A DNA stretch of 64,000 bases, taken from NCBI GenBank assembly GCA_001600615.1, contig BCKK01000010.1, positions 757,392-821,391 on the forward strand. The letters run 5' to 3'. A program made the translations under genes and the position numbers. The notes beneath the pieces are model-generated. The model worked only from the letters and a program-made list of their open reading frames with translations, ran no database searches and was not told the DNA's origin. This DNA comes from Dioszegia crocea. Taxonomy: Eukaryota > Basidiomycota > Tremellomycetes > Tremellales > Bulleribasidiaceae. Positions 39,467-51,542 of this stretch are shown piece by piece. Within the stretch, counting starts at the first letter, position 1. Each line of letters opens with the position of its first letter.

Positions 39467-40007
39467 TTTGAGATACAGTCAGATTTTGTTACAAACGAAA
39501 GGAGAAGAGCAAATGCAAGTGGGGAGAGAACTTTCTGAGTTCTATCAAGCTGAAGAACGCCTGCGTCCACTGGCCGACGGGCATAATGGCTGAAGACTAT
39601 CTATGGCAGCGGAGGATGCCACTACCGGCCATCGATATCGTGAAGGGTGACGTCATATCCAGTTGTGGTACTACAGCAGACTGTAGCATGCAGTAGAGGG
39701 AACTGAGTGATTGTCGTGCATAGAATCCATTGTAGAGGTCTCTCTTGACAGCTCGACCGATAGAAAGGATGTAAACATCGAGCATCATGCATCAGCAGAG
39801 CCACATCAGGGTTCCGAGGTGGACATGAACTTTTGCTATCGGGATCTCTTGCCGACAGATCCGCGTCATCGGCATGTCCTCCCGCTATCACATTTTGGCG
39901 GTTTGTAAGCCAGTCCATCCTATATAGCATACCTTTTGCACCTCACAATTACAGCTCCATCACACTCGACACATACACTAGAGACTACACCAGAAAATTC
40001 CAACAAG
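39467..40007. promoter_or_regulatory. Divergent promoter between two dehydrogenases
   Basis: Start codons of the minus-strand short-chain and plus-strand medium-chain dehydrogenases face away from this gap. TATATAG at about 39921 lies 87 bp before the plus-strand ATG, a reasonable TATA element. No gene is seen inside. Confidence 0.45.
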
Positions 40008-41419
40008 ATGGCGCCCAAAACAATGAAGCGATACATCCTTTCTCACCGGAACGGCATCGACGGCCTGAAACTCGAGACTGGCGCGCCTGTCCCCGAGCTG
40101 AGGAGCTCTACTGATGTATGTCGGGCCCCAGGGAATCGCCCCGGATAGCAGCTGATGAGTATAGATCCGAGTCAATATCAAAGCTCTGTCTTTAAATGCT
40201 CGGGATCTGCAAATTGCGACCAACGATTACCCTGCGCCGCATGTCGTCCCCCAGGATTGTGTGCCCATTTCTGGTGAGTCAGGCTCTATCCGTCAGCGGT
40301 GATACCCAGTCGGGAAGGATGATTGATGATGTACAGATGGTAGCGGTGTCGTCGAGGCTGTCGGAGCAGATGTTACTCTGTTCAAAGTTGGCGACCGAGT
40401 CTGCCCAGTTTTCCCCCAGGGCCATCATTGGGTAGGTTGCACCTCGAACTTGAGCTGTGAAGATGCTGACGTACACAGGAAGAGGACATGAAGCTCCGAT
40501 CGCTTAAGCGAGGTCTTGGAGGTGCCATTGACGGTCTCGCCGCAGAGTATTTTGTCTGCGATGAGGAAGAAGCAGTCATGATGCCTTCGAACTTTGACTA
40601 CAAGGATGGTGCCACTCTATCCGTATGTTCCCGTTTATAGGCTTAGACTCCCGTCCTGACATCACAGGTCGCAGCTACAACCGCTTGGTCATCCCTCTTC
40701 TCCCACGCGCCCGCGCTTCAATCCGGCCAGACCGTACTCTGCCTAGGAACAGGAGGTGTATCCCTCTTTGCCGCCCAATTTGCGCTCGTCGCTGGCGCTC
40801 GTGTCATCCTCACCTCATCCTCCCAAACCAAGCTTGACCGTGCTGTGGGCTTGCTCACCCCTCTCATCGCCCCTGAATCCCCAGCGTCCACTCTGCAAAC
40901 TATCGACTATTCCAAGATTGATAATTGGGACCAGAAGGCGCGCGAGTTGAACGGAGGTCAGGGTGTGGATTTCGTGGTGGAGATTGCAGGCAGGGGGACC
41001 ATTGGAAGGAGTATTAGGGCTACGAGGATGGGCGGACTTGTGGCTGTCTCTGGTGAGTCCAACCCTCGCGGTGTACCGGGTCATATGGAGAGCTGACGGA
41101 AACAGGCTACTTGAGCGACTACAAACATATCCCCAAAGAAATCATCGAGGAAGATCTTGCCAAACTCATCCTGTACTCTGCTGCAAGCGTACGAGGCGTC
41201 TTCGTGTGCAACAGGGAAGAATATAAGCAGATGAACAGGGCGTTGGAGATTGGAGGTGTGAAACCCGTCATTGACAAGGTGAGTTTGTGGGCTCTATCTC
41301 GGGAAGTTGCGCGTGCTGATCCTTCGTAGGTGTATAAGTTTGAAGAGCTACAAGAAGCCTATAGCTGGATGCAGTCAGGTCGTCATTTCGGAAAAGTGGT
41401 TGTGGAGTTATCGTCATAA
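40008..41419 (+). CDS. Medium-chain (zinc-type alcohol dehydrogenase-like) oxidoreductase, copy 1
   Basis: Seven exons: 40008-40115, 40165-40273, 40337-40431, 40479-40622, 40668-41052, 41106-41278 and 41330-41419; 367 residues. The N-terminal catalytic domain includes VNIKALSLNARDL, DGSGVVEAVGADV and KVGDRVCPVFPQGH. The nucleotide-binding motif is LCLGTGGVSLFAAQFA. A GYLSDY segment follows the cofactor domain, as in fungal members of the group annotated zinc-type alcohol dehydrogenase-like. A classical catalytic-zinc histidine signature is not evident, so it may act like the zinc-free quinone-reductase branch (inference). It is a close paralogue of 47041-48548: the exons have the same lengths apart from one added intron and the last exon. 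Confidence 0.9.
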
Positions 41420-41968
41420 AGGCTTGATAGGCATATGAGGCGGAAATCCCTTCTTTCCCGAAAACGTAGAATTGATGCATAGAGAGTATAGATTCGATCT
41501 GAACACACTGTCGAGACGCTCTCGTCATTGACTGTACCTTCTTACTGTTGTCCGACTCATCGCGCGCCTTTCATGTGCTTTTCTACCGGACGGGTGCCAT
41601 GTGCAGCGGGAAGAGGGTAAGGGCGACAGATTACTATCTCGTCCTCGGCATGAACACGCTGAAGTCAGGGATCTCTCGCCATAGGTTTCACACACGGCTC
41701 ACAGGGGCATTATCTATACTGCCTCTGATATCCACATTTTTTCGGATATGGCTATGTATGTATAAACATGAAATTACTACAGGTTGCGGCCACTGAGTAC
41801 TAATATCTACGACCTCAACTCCTAGCATCTACAGATAAGTATGAAAACACAGCCACGCCCATCCACTGACACCTCGTTGCCCCTTCTTCGCAAACGCGTT
41901 CCTACGACCTCCATTATATGCTTAGATTGTCCCCGGCCACACCCGGATCACGTCCCTTTACACCATCA
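41420..41968. other. Intergenic, convergent 3' ends
   Basis: Lies between the 3' ends of dehydrogenase copy 1 (plus) and MSH5 (minus). Nothing coding seen. Confidence 0.4.
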
Positions 41969-44900
41969 CTACTCCTCCTCCTCCCCGGCATATTGTTCCC
42001 CCTCCACATCCGCCTGATCCAGCACCAGCTCCACCCTTGCCCCACCCCTTCCATCTTCCACCTTCACTCCATCACTGCGACTCTCCTCCTCACCCATGGC
42101 CATATCCCCACCTTCACCCTCATCTTCCAGTGCCAACTCCTCCACCTCTGCCAATATCTCTTCCAGCCTAATCCGAACATCATCTTCCTCCGGATCGATC
42201 TCCCAGGCCAGGAACAACTTGGCGAGTTGTTCAGCTTGATATAGCTCGTCAACTTCGTCAGAGGTTAGTTCTTGGTCGAGGAGAGTGGCGAGTTGGAATG
42301 TAGATATGCAGCGTCTAGAGGTGTCAGCTGAGGTCTTGACGCGAGTCTGTGCAACTACAGTCGAAGCGGCACAACTGACGTTACTTCTCTTGCACGATCG
42401 ACGATTCGTTGAGGTATACCGTGCATCAAGGCGCATTCTGCTGCGTTCGAGGTGGTGCTGAGCTGGGGCACGAGTCTGGATTGTATGTCAGCTGTATGCT
42501 TCCCCGAGATCTCCCCCGTGCACGATTTAGCTGAAGTGCTCACTTGAACAAGTACGTCAACTCCTGTTGCCCCTCTTGGATCAAAGTCCGCATATGGCAG
42601 AAGAGAATAGGCAGATCTGGATCGAGGAATTGTTGAGTAAAAAGCTCGCTACGAACATCAGCTTCAAGGACCAATTTGCGTCGACACATCGACCTGTAGC
42701 TGAAACCATTGAGAGAAGGAGTGTCTCACTGAAAGTGGGTGAGGATGATCGTTCGCGGTCGGACACCCTCAATCAAATGCTCAATCACGCCCGCTAACAG
42801 ACCCGCACCATCTCCTGGTGTAGTTCCTGTCAGAGTCAGCTTGATGTCATCCCTTCAGAACTCAGCTGGCTGCAAGCAGTCGCGAACTCACCCTTGCCGA
42901 ACTCATCCAGGATGATAAGAGACCTCTCTGTCGCCCCTCGGAGCGCATGAGATACTTGAGAAAGATCAATCATGAATGCTGATCCGGTCTGAAATAGTCA
43001 GCTATGGGTCAGAGTGCGTTGATATTCTCCCAGTAACTTACTCTCGAGACTGATTCTTTGGTTTGAAGACGGGTATATACTGCAATGGTGAGCTTATGAG
43101 TATCGAGAACCCTGCAACTCACTCTTGTCTACTATCCCAATCGTAGCAGATTCAGCAGGGATGAAACTCCCAATTTGGGCCATGAACGCAATCAACGCCA
43201 CTTGTTTCCCATATGCTGATTTCCCACTCCCATTGGCCCCAGTGACTACCATCTACCTCATCAGCTGCTACCCCAGCATTAGCTCATACGACTGGCGACC
43301 AACTCAGACTTACCATACTGCAATACTCTCCATCGCCACCTTCCATCATAGTTTCATTAGGGATATACTGCTGGACCGTTAACTCCTGTAAGAAGTGTCG
43401 ACCGGCCTGGATATGTAATACGGGCTCTTCAGTCATTGAAGGGCATTTCAAGTCGTATTGCACGGCCGCGAAAGCGAGGGCTAGAAGACTAGAATGATCA
43501 GCTTGTAACCACCCAAGGGTTCCAGTGAACTGACCAGTCCAATTCGGCAATAATGTCATTCACGGCCATGATGCCCTTATCGACCGTTCGGAGCTGTTCC
43601 ACTAGATCTTGAATGATCTCAATCTCTCTATCTAGTGATATGAGCTGAGGGTCGCAGAGTCCGCGATCTACGTAACTCACCGGCAATGTTATTCTCCAAA
43701 TCTCCAAAATGTTCATCCAGATTCCTCATCTGTCCGCTTTTGTAGTAATGGACACCTTCAGCTTGAAACTGCTCAGTCAGCTAAGAGCACCTAACAAATT
43801 CTGCAAAAGATGCAATAACTGACAGTGATTTCCCATCCTGGCGGCGAAGGCAAATCCAGATTTAGCGGCTCTACAGCAATCAAAAAACCCAATTGAGGGA
43901 TATATTTGACGACCAGCATGTCGATCCAGGATGGGTCGACCTCTTGGACTATCCGCTGAGAGATCGCATCCAGCTGGCCAGTGAGTTCTGGGTGTATCAG
44001 CTATGGCCTCATGGCGACTCGCTTGAACCCAAGGTACGCGCGCCTGAGCTGATATGACTTACGAGCAAATTGTTCTCGGCTTTGATCGAGGTATTGATCT
44101 ATCCCTGCTTTGACGCATGGTCGACCTTGATCACGAGATGCGTCCCAGTCGATCTGGATGGTTAGCTAGACCTGAGCTCAGAGGCATGGGTAGCTCACGA
44201 CCGAAGTGACGGTGTGGACAAAGTCGTAAAGTGCATGATCGACACTCTGAATGACCTATCTTTGTCAGCTTGATACTCCTATCACGGCCGCGAAAGCTTA
44301 CTTGGTTGATGATGTCAACTTCATACGTCCTGATCATCCCCACCACCTGATCCCTGACGAGCATACAAGCCGTCAATGACTGTACAGATCAGCAACTACA
44401 CTTCCCCACCACTGTCTCCCCCAGCCCGAGGCCAAACTCACATCCGCCAACACTTTCCAATGCGCAATCTGACCCCTCCCCCTCCTAAGAAGATTCATGA
44501 CCCGACTAATATTCCCAAACCGCTTCAAATTCGCACGCAGTATCTCCGCCGTATGCTGATTATCGATATATGAGAAGAATCCCACTGCGGCGTGTCTCGC
44601 TTCGATAGCGGGGATAGAGAGGAGGGGGCGGAGATGCCAAGTGTGTAAGAGGCGTTTACCGGAGGGAGTCACGCATGTGTTGAGGAGGCCTTAAGATGAG
44701 GTTTGAACGTTGCTAAGAGGTAAGAAGGAAAGCTTACCGTATAAAGACAACGCGATCTTCTTTTGAGGGTTGTATGAATATGCGTGGGATTCAGTGTCGA
44801 ATATGGCAAGCGAGCTGTGAGGGATTAGCTTAAAGATCGAGAAATGTCGCTCAACTGAAAGCTCACTTCAGTGCGTCTTGATTGATGAGCATGTGCTGGT

Positions 44901-46175
44901 TCCTGCAGGCATCAGCTTGAATAAACGGCACGGGGTACATATCAGCTCACAAAGCCAAACTCTCAATCCCATCCAGCTCGATCCCGGCTTTATCACCCGA
45001 AGCTGCACTTCCAACCTTGAGCTTTTGGAGGTATGTCAACAGACCACCAGTTGCGCAAACCTATTTTGTCAGCTCAATTAACGCCACAATAGGTGCGTTC
45101 GGAGGAGCAGACGTACCGCCGCCGGAGCATCCACATTGACCCAAGCTCCCAATTTCACTAATGACAGCCTGATCCTTCCCATCCCTGCTGTGCCCACTCT
45201 GTTCTGCCCTCGGCGTGGATCACTGCTGTCGCTCGAAGGGTGAGACGAATCTTCATCTTCGTGGATGACGGCTATAGCGTCGGGGAGGCGGACTTGGGAG
45301 AGAGCGTAGGTGGCTGAAGGGGTTGTGTAGGTTTGGCGGACTTGGAGGATAAGGGTGACCTTTTGTTCGTCGCCTGATATGTCAGCTTGTGCTCTGTGTT
45401 GTGACATAATCAAATTCGAGCCAACTTACAGTATGCTTTGACTTGTTCAATCAGGAGATAGTGGGCTGCGCTACTCATGACGATTACATCTGGAGATGTC
45501 TGCTCCATGACTGCACACTGTCAGCTTGATACCATCACTGGTTCGTTTCTTGTAGCTTACCGAGAGAAGCCAAATCCCACCCAGATGTATCCTTCGTATC
45601 CTCCAACACCTGAATCTTATGCTCATCAGGATCCCAACAAGCAGCGGCGAGGTTAAAGCCGGACGGAGAGTGGATAGAGAGTATCTGACGTATCAGCTTC
45701 TATGCAAGCGTTCACCCAGCGAAAGTCAGCTTACCTTGCGTTCATCCCACTTCTTTCCTTCCCCTCTATTGCTTTCAGCCGAGCTCTCCGCCCCGTTCAC
45801 TTCCATCGGTCTCCCATCATCGCCTCGCCCCGTACCGTTGTCTGACCCAGCGTCAGAGGGAAGGAAGAGTGGTTCTTGGAACCGACCTCCAGTAGCTGAC
45901 GAGCTCGAGCCATAAGTCTGTCGGCGGGGTATAGGTGGAGAGGAAGGTCGAGAGTTTGGATTAGAAGTTGATTGATGCGCCTCATCACGCCGATCGTGGA
46001 ATGTGGTGCGATTGTTCCCCTGATAAGAACCCTGGCCTCCTCTGGATCCCCTCCCACCCCCTCGTCCACCCGTATAACTACCTTTTCCTCCCTCACCCCT
46101 GCCTCCCCTTCCTCGCCAGGTCGACGTCCCACCTCGTCCTCTTTGCCTCCCCGCGCTTTGCTGATCGTATACCAT
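41969..46175 (-). CDS. MSH5: Meiotic MutS homologue MSH5
   Basis: Partner of MSH4 in the MutS-gamma clamp that stabilises crossover intermediates in meiosis. Start ATG at 46175; first exon to 45735, then many short exons. The ATPase is unmistakable: Walker [21 protein letters not shown] near 43246-43190, then [32 protein letters not shown], [21 protein letters not shown] near 42970-42895, and [15 protein letters not shown] near 42800. GDGAGLL and [10 protein letters not shown] are typical of MSH5, not MSH4. Two oddities: the first exon encodes an RGG/RG-rich region ([19 protein letters not shown], then [12 protein letters not shown]) of about 60 residues, and the C-terminus is a long acidic tail ([20 protein letters not shown]). 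Neither is part of the MutS fold. The RGG-rich part could bind nucleic acid (inference). Confidence 0.92.
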
Positions 46176-47040
46176 TACCAGTGCTTCAGATCTGTAGCCA
46201 AATGATGGTGGATAGAGATTTGAATGTATAGAAGTAGGAGAGGGATGAGAGAGACAGGTGGAGGGGAAGGAGAAAGCTGACTGGACTCGAGTAGGGTTGA
46301 GGAGGTCAGTGCGCAGAGTCAAAGCTCAGCCACCAAAAAAGCATATTACCCAATACATTACTGATCGTTGTGTATACCTGAGAGATGGATTGTGATCCTG
46401 ACGTTCCCTGCTCGCTCTGTACATTCTGATCACTAGCCGATATGCGTTGTAAGAGTCAGACGTGCAGCAAGAAGGCATTGTTGGGAAGGAAAGAACAGCA
46501 AAGATTTCAACAAGGCAGTTCCGACGGAAGCCAAGTGCGGGGCTCCGAGGAATGTCAGTTTTGCGGAGCCCCGCATACTTTCCTGAAGTGGGAATTTTGC
46601 TCTTGGCCTATCAATATTGCGGCCATAGCTGGGTGTACGACACTGACACAAGTACATACTTCACTCTGCGACTCGCTGCTGCCGTGCTGTCGTATTCAGA
46701 GGTCTTGTGCTATCCGGCCGTATAATCTTGCCGTCCAATCTTTCGGATCCGCAAAGTCCGCAGCGGCGCCGAGGAATGCGATAACGGTGGTCTTATCCGA
46801 GTTTCGGCTACAGTTCCCGATGAAACATGCCAACCGGTATCACCTGCCGCCAACTTCCAAGCCATTGTTAGCAAGCAATTGGGTAAGTTCTTAGCAAGCA
46901 ATGAGTCAGCAGAGGCTTTGAGCTTCGTATATATGTCCCAGAGTTACGCTTGGCAAGAAAGGTCCCCTCATCCATCCGTTCGCACCCCTACCTCCACCAT
47001 CTTACCTGCCCCTTTACCAGAACCCTAATCTCCAGCTAGA
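46176..47040. promoter_or_regulatory. Divergent promoter, MSH5 / dehydrogenase copy 2
   Basis: An 865-bp gap between facing-away start codons. It holds the 11-bp inverted repeat listed next, a CGGATCCG palindrome at 46744-46751 of the kind bound by Zn2Cys6 factors (speculative), and TATATATG near 46928, about 110 bp before the plus-strand ATG. No gene is seen. Confidence 0.4.
46537..46574. repeat. Perfect 11-bp inverted repeat
   Basis: GCGGGGCTCCG (46537-46547) and CGGAGCCCCGC (46564-46574) are exact complements separated by 16 bp. In RNA this would form a strong hairpin; in DNA it could be a dimeric operator. It lies about 360 bp from the MSH5 start and 470 bp from the dehydrogenase start. 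Confidence 0.85.
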
Positions 47041-48548
47041 ATGGCACCTACTACCATGAAGCGATACACCATCGCGCACCGAAACGGTATTGACGGTCTC
47101 AAGTTTGAGGCTGACGCGCCTGTACCCGAGCTCAAGACGTCGACTGAGGTGAGTACAAGAGGGCAGAGGTAGACATCCCGCTGACTTGTCAGATCAGGAT
47201 CAACATCAAGTGTATGGGTCTCAATAACCGTGATGTTCAAATTATCACCAACGACTGTGAGCACCCGTTTTACCCGATACAACAACCCATGCTGATCTTC
47301 CAGACCCCGCACCTCACCCTATCCCCGAGAACTGCGTTCCTGTCTCTGGCAAGTTTTGTATTTAGCCCACTTGGTGAAAAATCGGGCTCTGGCTGACATG
47401 TCAGACGGTGCTGGTATTGTCGAATCTGTCGGTAAAGACGTGACGATGTTTAAAGTAGGCGACCGAGTCTGCCCCGTCATGCCCCAGGGTCATCACTGGG
47501 TGAGTTTAGCCCGTTCTGACCGAACATCAATGTCTGATGATATTAGGAAGAAGACATGAAACTTCGATCTCTCCAGCGGACGCTCGGTGGTGGGATTGAC
47601 GGTGTGGCTGCTGAATACTTTGTCTGCGATCAGGAAGAGGCGGTTATAATCCCTTCGACGTACGACTACAGGGATGCCTCTACACTGCCCGTACGTTGAT
47701 TCCCGGCTAGTTTATCTTCTCCCTTTCCCCTTTCCCCTCTCCCCTTTCCCCTCTTCCTCACTATCTCCTTCTTCCTGTCCTTCCTCTTGCTTAATTATAG
47801 CCTCTTGCTAACCCACAGGGCTGCGCAACCACCGCCTGGTCATCCCTATTCGGCCATTCCCCCTCACTCCAATCCGGCCAAACCGTCCTCTGCCTCGGAA
47901 CAGGTGGTGTATCGCTCTACGGCGCCCAACTCGCCCTCATTGCTGGCGCCCGCGTTATCCTCACCTCCTCCTCCCAGACCAAACTCGACCGTGCCGTCGG
48001 TCTCTTAACACCCATCATCCACCCCAACGCACCCAAGACGACGTTGCAGACAATCGACTACTCCAAGATTGATAATTGGGACGTCGAGGCTCGGCGGTTG
48101 AATGGAGGACAGGGCGTGGACTTCGTCATTGAAATTGCGGGTAGGGGCACTATTGGGCGTAGTATTCGGGCTACAAGGATGGGCGGGCTGGTGGCTGTTT
48201 CAGGTCAGTCTCTGTGGTTACTGTGCGAGGGATAATCTGACGGAAAGGCTATATGAGTGACTACAAACCTATCCCTCAACATATCATCGAGGAAGATCTC
48301 GCTAAGCTCATTCTATACTCGGCGGCTAGTGTCCGAGGGGTCTTTATCTGTAATAGAGATCAGTTCAATACGATGAACAGAGCTTTGGAGGTTGGGGGTG
48401 TGAAACCTATCATTGATAAGGTAAGTTCTGAACTGGGATAATATGGAACGGAGCTGACTGGCAGGTATTCAAGTTTGAAGAGCTTGCAGAGGCGTATCAG
48501 TATATGGCTGATGGACGTCACTTCGGCAGGATAGCGGTGGAGTTCTAG
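47041..48548 (+). CDS. Medium-chain (zinc-type alcohol dehydrogenase-like) oxidoreductase, copy 2
   Basis: Eight exons: 47041-47148, 47193-47256, 47304-47348, 47405-47499, 47547-47690, 47819-48203, 48248-48420 and 48465-48548; 365 residues. Motifs parallel copy 1: NIKCMGLNNRDV, DGAGIVESVGKDV, KVGDRVCPVMPQGH, LCLGTGGVSLYGAQLA, GYMSDY. Compared with copy 1, its second exon is split by an extra intron (64 + 45 = 109 nt, the length of the unsplit exon). The intron after 47348 begins GCAAGT, a GC-AG intron, where copy 1 has GTGAGT. The intron before 47819 carries a CCCTTT-type pyrimidine repeat. Substrate unknown; functional divergence from copy 1 cannot be judged from motifs. Confidence 0.9.
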
Positions 48549-48847
48549 GGGATACAAACGATAAGGAAGGCGAGGAGACTAGAAAAGTTAGAGGGAGTAG
48601 AAAATTTAGAGAATGTATTCTATACTGCGGTCTTTTGTGATGCCCTGCCTCCAAGTCCTGTGTGCATCGTCGATTGATACATCCTCACGGCTGCTGAGCC
48701 AAAGGACTGACTACTGTCCGTTCTCCGGATCAGATCTCAGAGCTGGATTGGGTCGAGGTGTGAACAGTATATAGCAACAAGTGGTGGCAGAGGGAATACC
48801 CAAAGGACCCTATAGAAGTTTGATTCGCGGCGTGTGCGTACCTGGCG

Positions 48848-48867
48848 GTGTGTGTGTGTGTGTGTGT
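48848..48867. repeat. GT dinucleotide microsatellite
   Basis: Ten GT units in the 480-bp gap after dehydrogenase copy 2. Nothing else is seen in 48549-49028. Confidence 0.95.
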
Positions 48868-49028
48868 ACCTAACCCCTGGATCCAGCCGTTGAAGTCCCC
48901 TTCCATCCAAAATTTCAACATGGTACGCCAGTCAGTGCCGATGCTGATGTAGATCAGATGAATCAGTGTTCAACACGCCTATTCTGATGTATACTTCGTA
49001 CCATATACATCACATCCCAGGATCGCTT

Positions 49029-49382
49029 ATGGAGCCACCCGGACCATCTATCAACACACCCACAGCCGCAGCTCGACTCAATCTCAGATCTATCCATTCT
49101 GCCTCTTTTCCCTCTTCCTCCCTCTTTACCCCGCCATCTCAGACTCCTCTCTCCCTTCACTTCACTCATTCGCCACATTCTGCCCTAAGCTCGCCTAACC
49201 CATTACCACCCCTGCATTCCACCCCTTCCGCCATTCCCATGACCGCCCCCACCGCCCCATCCGACTCGTTGAGAAAGTGGCTGCCCGCCTCCTCTCGCCC
49301 AGGCATCTTGACGCTGAGCGGTGGTTACTGCTGGTTCTGCGACGGTCTGGACGACTGCGCGTGTGTCGGTGCGGAGGATTGA
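49029..49382 (+). CDS. Possible small protein with Cys-rich C-terminus
   Basis: An uninterrupted frame of 117 residues. The first 80 are Ser/Pro/Thr-rich and could be leader sequence; the last 45, from an internal ATG near 49240, read like a real protein (SLRKWLPAS, then GILTLSGGYCWFCDG and DDCACVG). Five cysteines within the last 20 residues, with CWFC and CAC spacing, suggest metal binding or disulfides. No family recognised. It may start at either ATG, and it may not be a gene. Confidence 0.35.
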   Translation: MEPPGPSINTPTAAARLNLRSIHSASFPSSSLFTPPSQTPLSLHFTHSPHSALSSPNPLPPLHSTPSAIPMTAPTAPSDSLRKWLPASSRPGILTLSGGYCWFCDGLDDCACVGAED

Positions 49383-49482
49383 GTCTGAATACATTTTACT
49401 GTAGAGTTAGCGCACGGTACGGGGCATCAAGAGTGAGGATAGAGTGGTTGAAGGAGAGAACGAAAGGTGAACGATGGGGTGA

Positions 49483-50761
49483 TCATGTTTGATAAAGTGT
49501 CAAAGGACACCGACCACTCCCGCAGTCACAAAGAGCAATAAACAGAACTTACCTGGGTGAATCATCCCCCAGAAGTTCCTTCCCTCCACCATTAACCTGC
49601 GCACTCCCTCCATTCTGCGCCCCACTCCCACCGCCCAAACGCGCTCCCAACTTCCGGCTATTAGACGCCGCGCCTGCAATCCCCATCCTGCCTGCCAACA
49701 CCGGAACAATGCCCACTTTGAGCGCATTCCCATCGGCCACCACGCCATTGTATGTCGATACGAGCTCTTCAGCGGCGGCACGGTCTGTATATTCCAGGTC
49801 GATCGAGACTAGGTCGGGATTGGAGTTGGGGGTTGGGGAGGGGCGGGCGGAAGTTATTGGGGATGGAGCGAAGGCGGACTGAGGATGAGTACATGGTTTG
49901 GGTATAATCAGGATACGGATAAGGGTTATAGATAGGATGGAGAGGATATCAAGTAGGATTGAGCTCTTGACGCGATCGTCCTAATTTCCTGCTCCCGCCT
50001 AGCTCCAGATTAGAAATGAACTCACCATAACATCATCCGCCGTCGTACCCGAAGCGAGATTTTCCACCCGAACCCAAATCTTTCCCTGACCCAAGATATT
50101 CACAGTCTGCTGCGCCCTCATTTCCGCCTGATTCCTCGCCAAGCGCTCCCTCTCCTTAATCTCACTCAACTCCCGCTTTCTCTGCCTCTCCTTCTCCGCC
50201 TGCTCTCCCAATCCCGCAGCTACAATCCCAGACGTAAAGACACTTCTTCCAAATGGTCGTGCCGCGCCTGCACCCTGACCAGGCTGCCGCAAATCAAAGC
50301 TTGGATCCTGAACCCCTCCATCAGCCCCACGGGCATTGGTCGGGGGCAAAAGCTCAAACCCGGAGTTAACATTGTGTATAGAAGGAGGAGGAGCGGCACC
50401 GTAGCCGTGTAATTGTTTAGGTCCAGAAGGGGTTGTGGGGCCGCCGAGGAGTTCTTGACCCTTTTGAGAGCCGGGTCCATTGGATAATCGAGCCAAGAGT
50501 CCGGGAGGCCGACTACCGCCTCTTCCGCCCGATTGACCTGGATCGGAAAGACGATTAGATAGTGATCCGCCGGCTTGGTTGCTTTTGCCCGCGGGGTGTA
50601 GGTCGTGTTTCCATGAACCTGGAGCGTCGGGGTTGCCGCGGTGATATGGGGCAGCGCGGGTGTCTCTGGCCTGATGGGATTAGTGGGGGTCTCTGTTACT
50701 GATTGGTTCGGGCTGATTTTTGGACGGGTAGACATACCGCATAGGGCTTTGTCCTCTGCAT
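49483..50761 (-). CDS. RRM-domain protein, ALY/REF-like
   Basis: First exon 50761-50738 encodes only MQRTKPYA; the next begins ARDTRAAPYHRG after a CATCAG acceptor and runs to about 50027; the third starts SAFAPSPITSARP. The RRM spans that last junction: KIWVRVENLASGTTADDVM, then DLVSIDLEYTDRAAAEEL and NGVVADGNALKVGIV, the arrangement seen in ALY/REF (Yra1) mRNA-export adaptors, which have weak RNP motifs. Upstream of the RRM is a basic, Lys/Arg/Glu helical stretch (EKERQRKRELSEIKERERLARN). A C-terminal Gly/Asn-rich region follows. The final exon, ending near 49483, is a guess; without it the frame would end around 49500. Assignment to mRNA export is by resemblance only. Confidence 0.65.
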
Positions 50762-51542
50762 GGTGATGAGGGATGTGTGGCTGGGTGGGGAGTTGAAGGC
50801 TGAGGATGACTAGTGATGAATACAGTCAACAGCTGGCGAAAAGCAGGCAAGCAGGTCTCGGAAAGGTGGAGGGAGCAAATAAGGCAGTGGGGTAAGTTGG
50901 GTGGCGAATTAGTGGCGCCCAGCTATGGACCCGCCCGGCAGGACGCGGGCAAGTATCGCTCCTTGCCGGCTGCAGGGGTGGTTCAGAGATACGATCGGCC
51001 TTTACACATTCACTGAGAATATCAGAAGGTAACAAACTTGGCCAGAACCATGAGGCAGCCATGCAAAGATCACAGTGGTAGAGTCAACAGCAAACTTTGC
51101 CCTGGCTAGTGGTGGTGACAGCTAAGGCGCTGGCACGGCAGTCCCCTAACTGAGGCACGCCCGACACATTGGGTGATGACCTATAGACCCTGTCTTATGA
51201 AGTTAGGTAATTGCAAGTCTGTGCTTTGGATCCTTTTGCATGCGACCCCTCCGCTTGGCATCGAGTCCACGTCCGAAACGCAGATCTAGCCCCTTGTCCC
51301 CTCATGCTTCCTTTCGCATATGTCTCCTTCAGGGAGGTTATCTACCATACATTGGAGTCGTCGTCGCAATACTTTCCACTGATATATAGTCGACCTCTCG
51401 CCCTGTCAGCTCCTGGTTCGCAAGACCGGTCAATCAGCTTAGCGCACTCAGAGACGACACAGTAAGCGTTGTCAATTCCAGTCTGGGTCATTGGGTCATC
51501 ACTGTTGCTGATCAAAAAGCATTATTCATACTTGCAAGCGCC
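50762..51542. other. Intergenic, divergent promoters
   Basis: Upstream of the RRM gene (minus) and the small secreted protein (plus). No supported frame; TATATAG near 51383 is about 160 bp before the plus-strand start. Confidence 0.4.
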
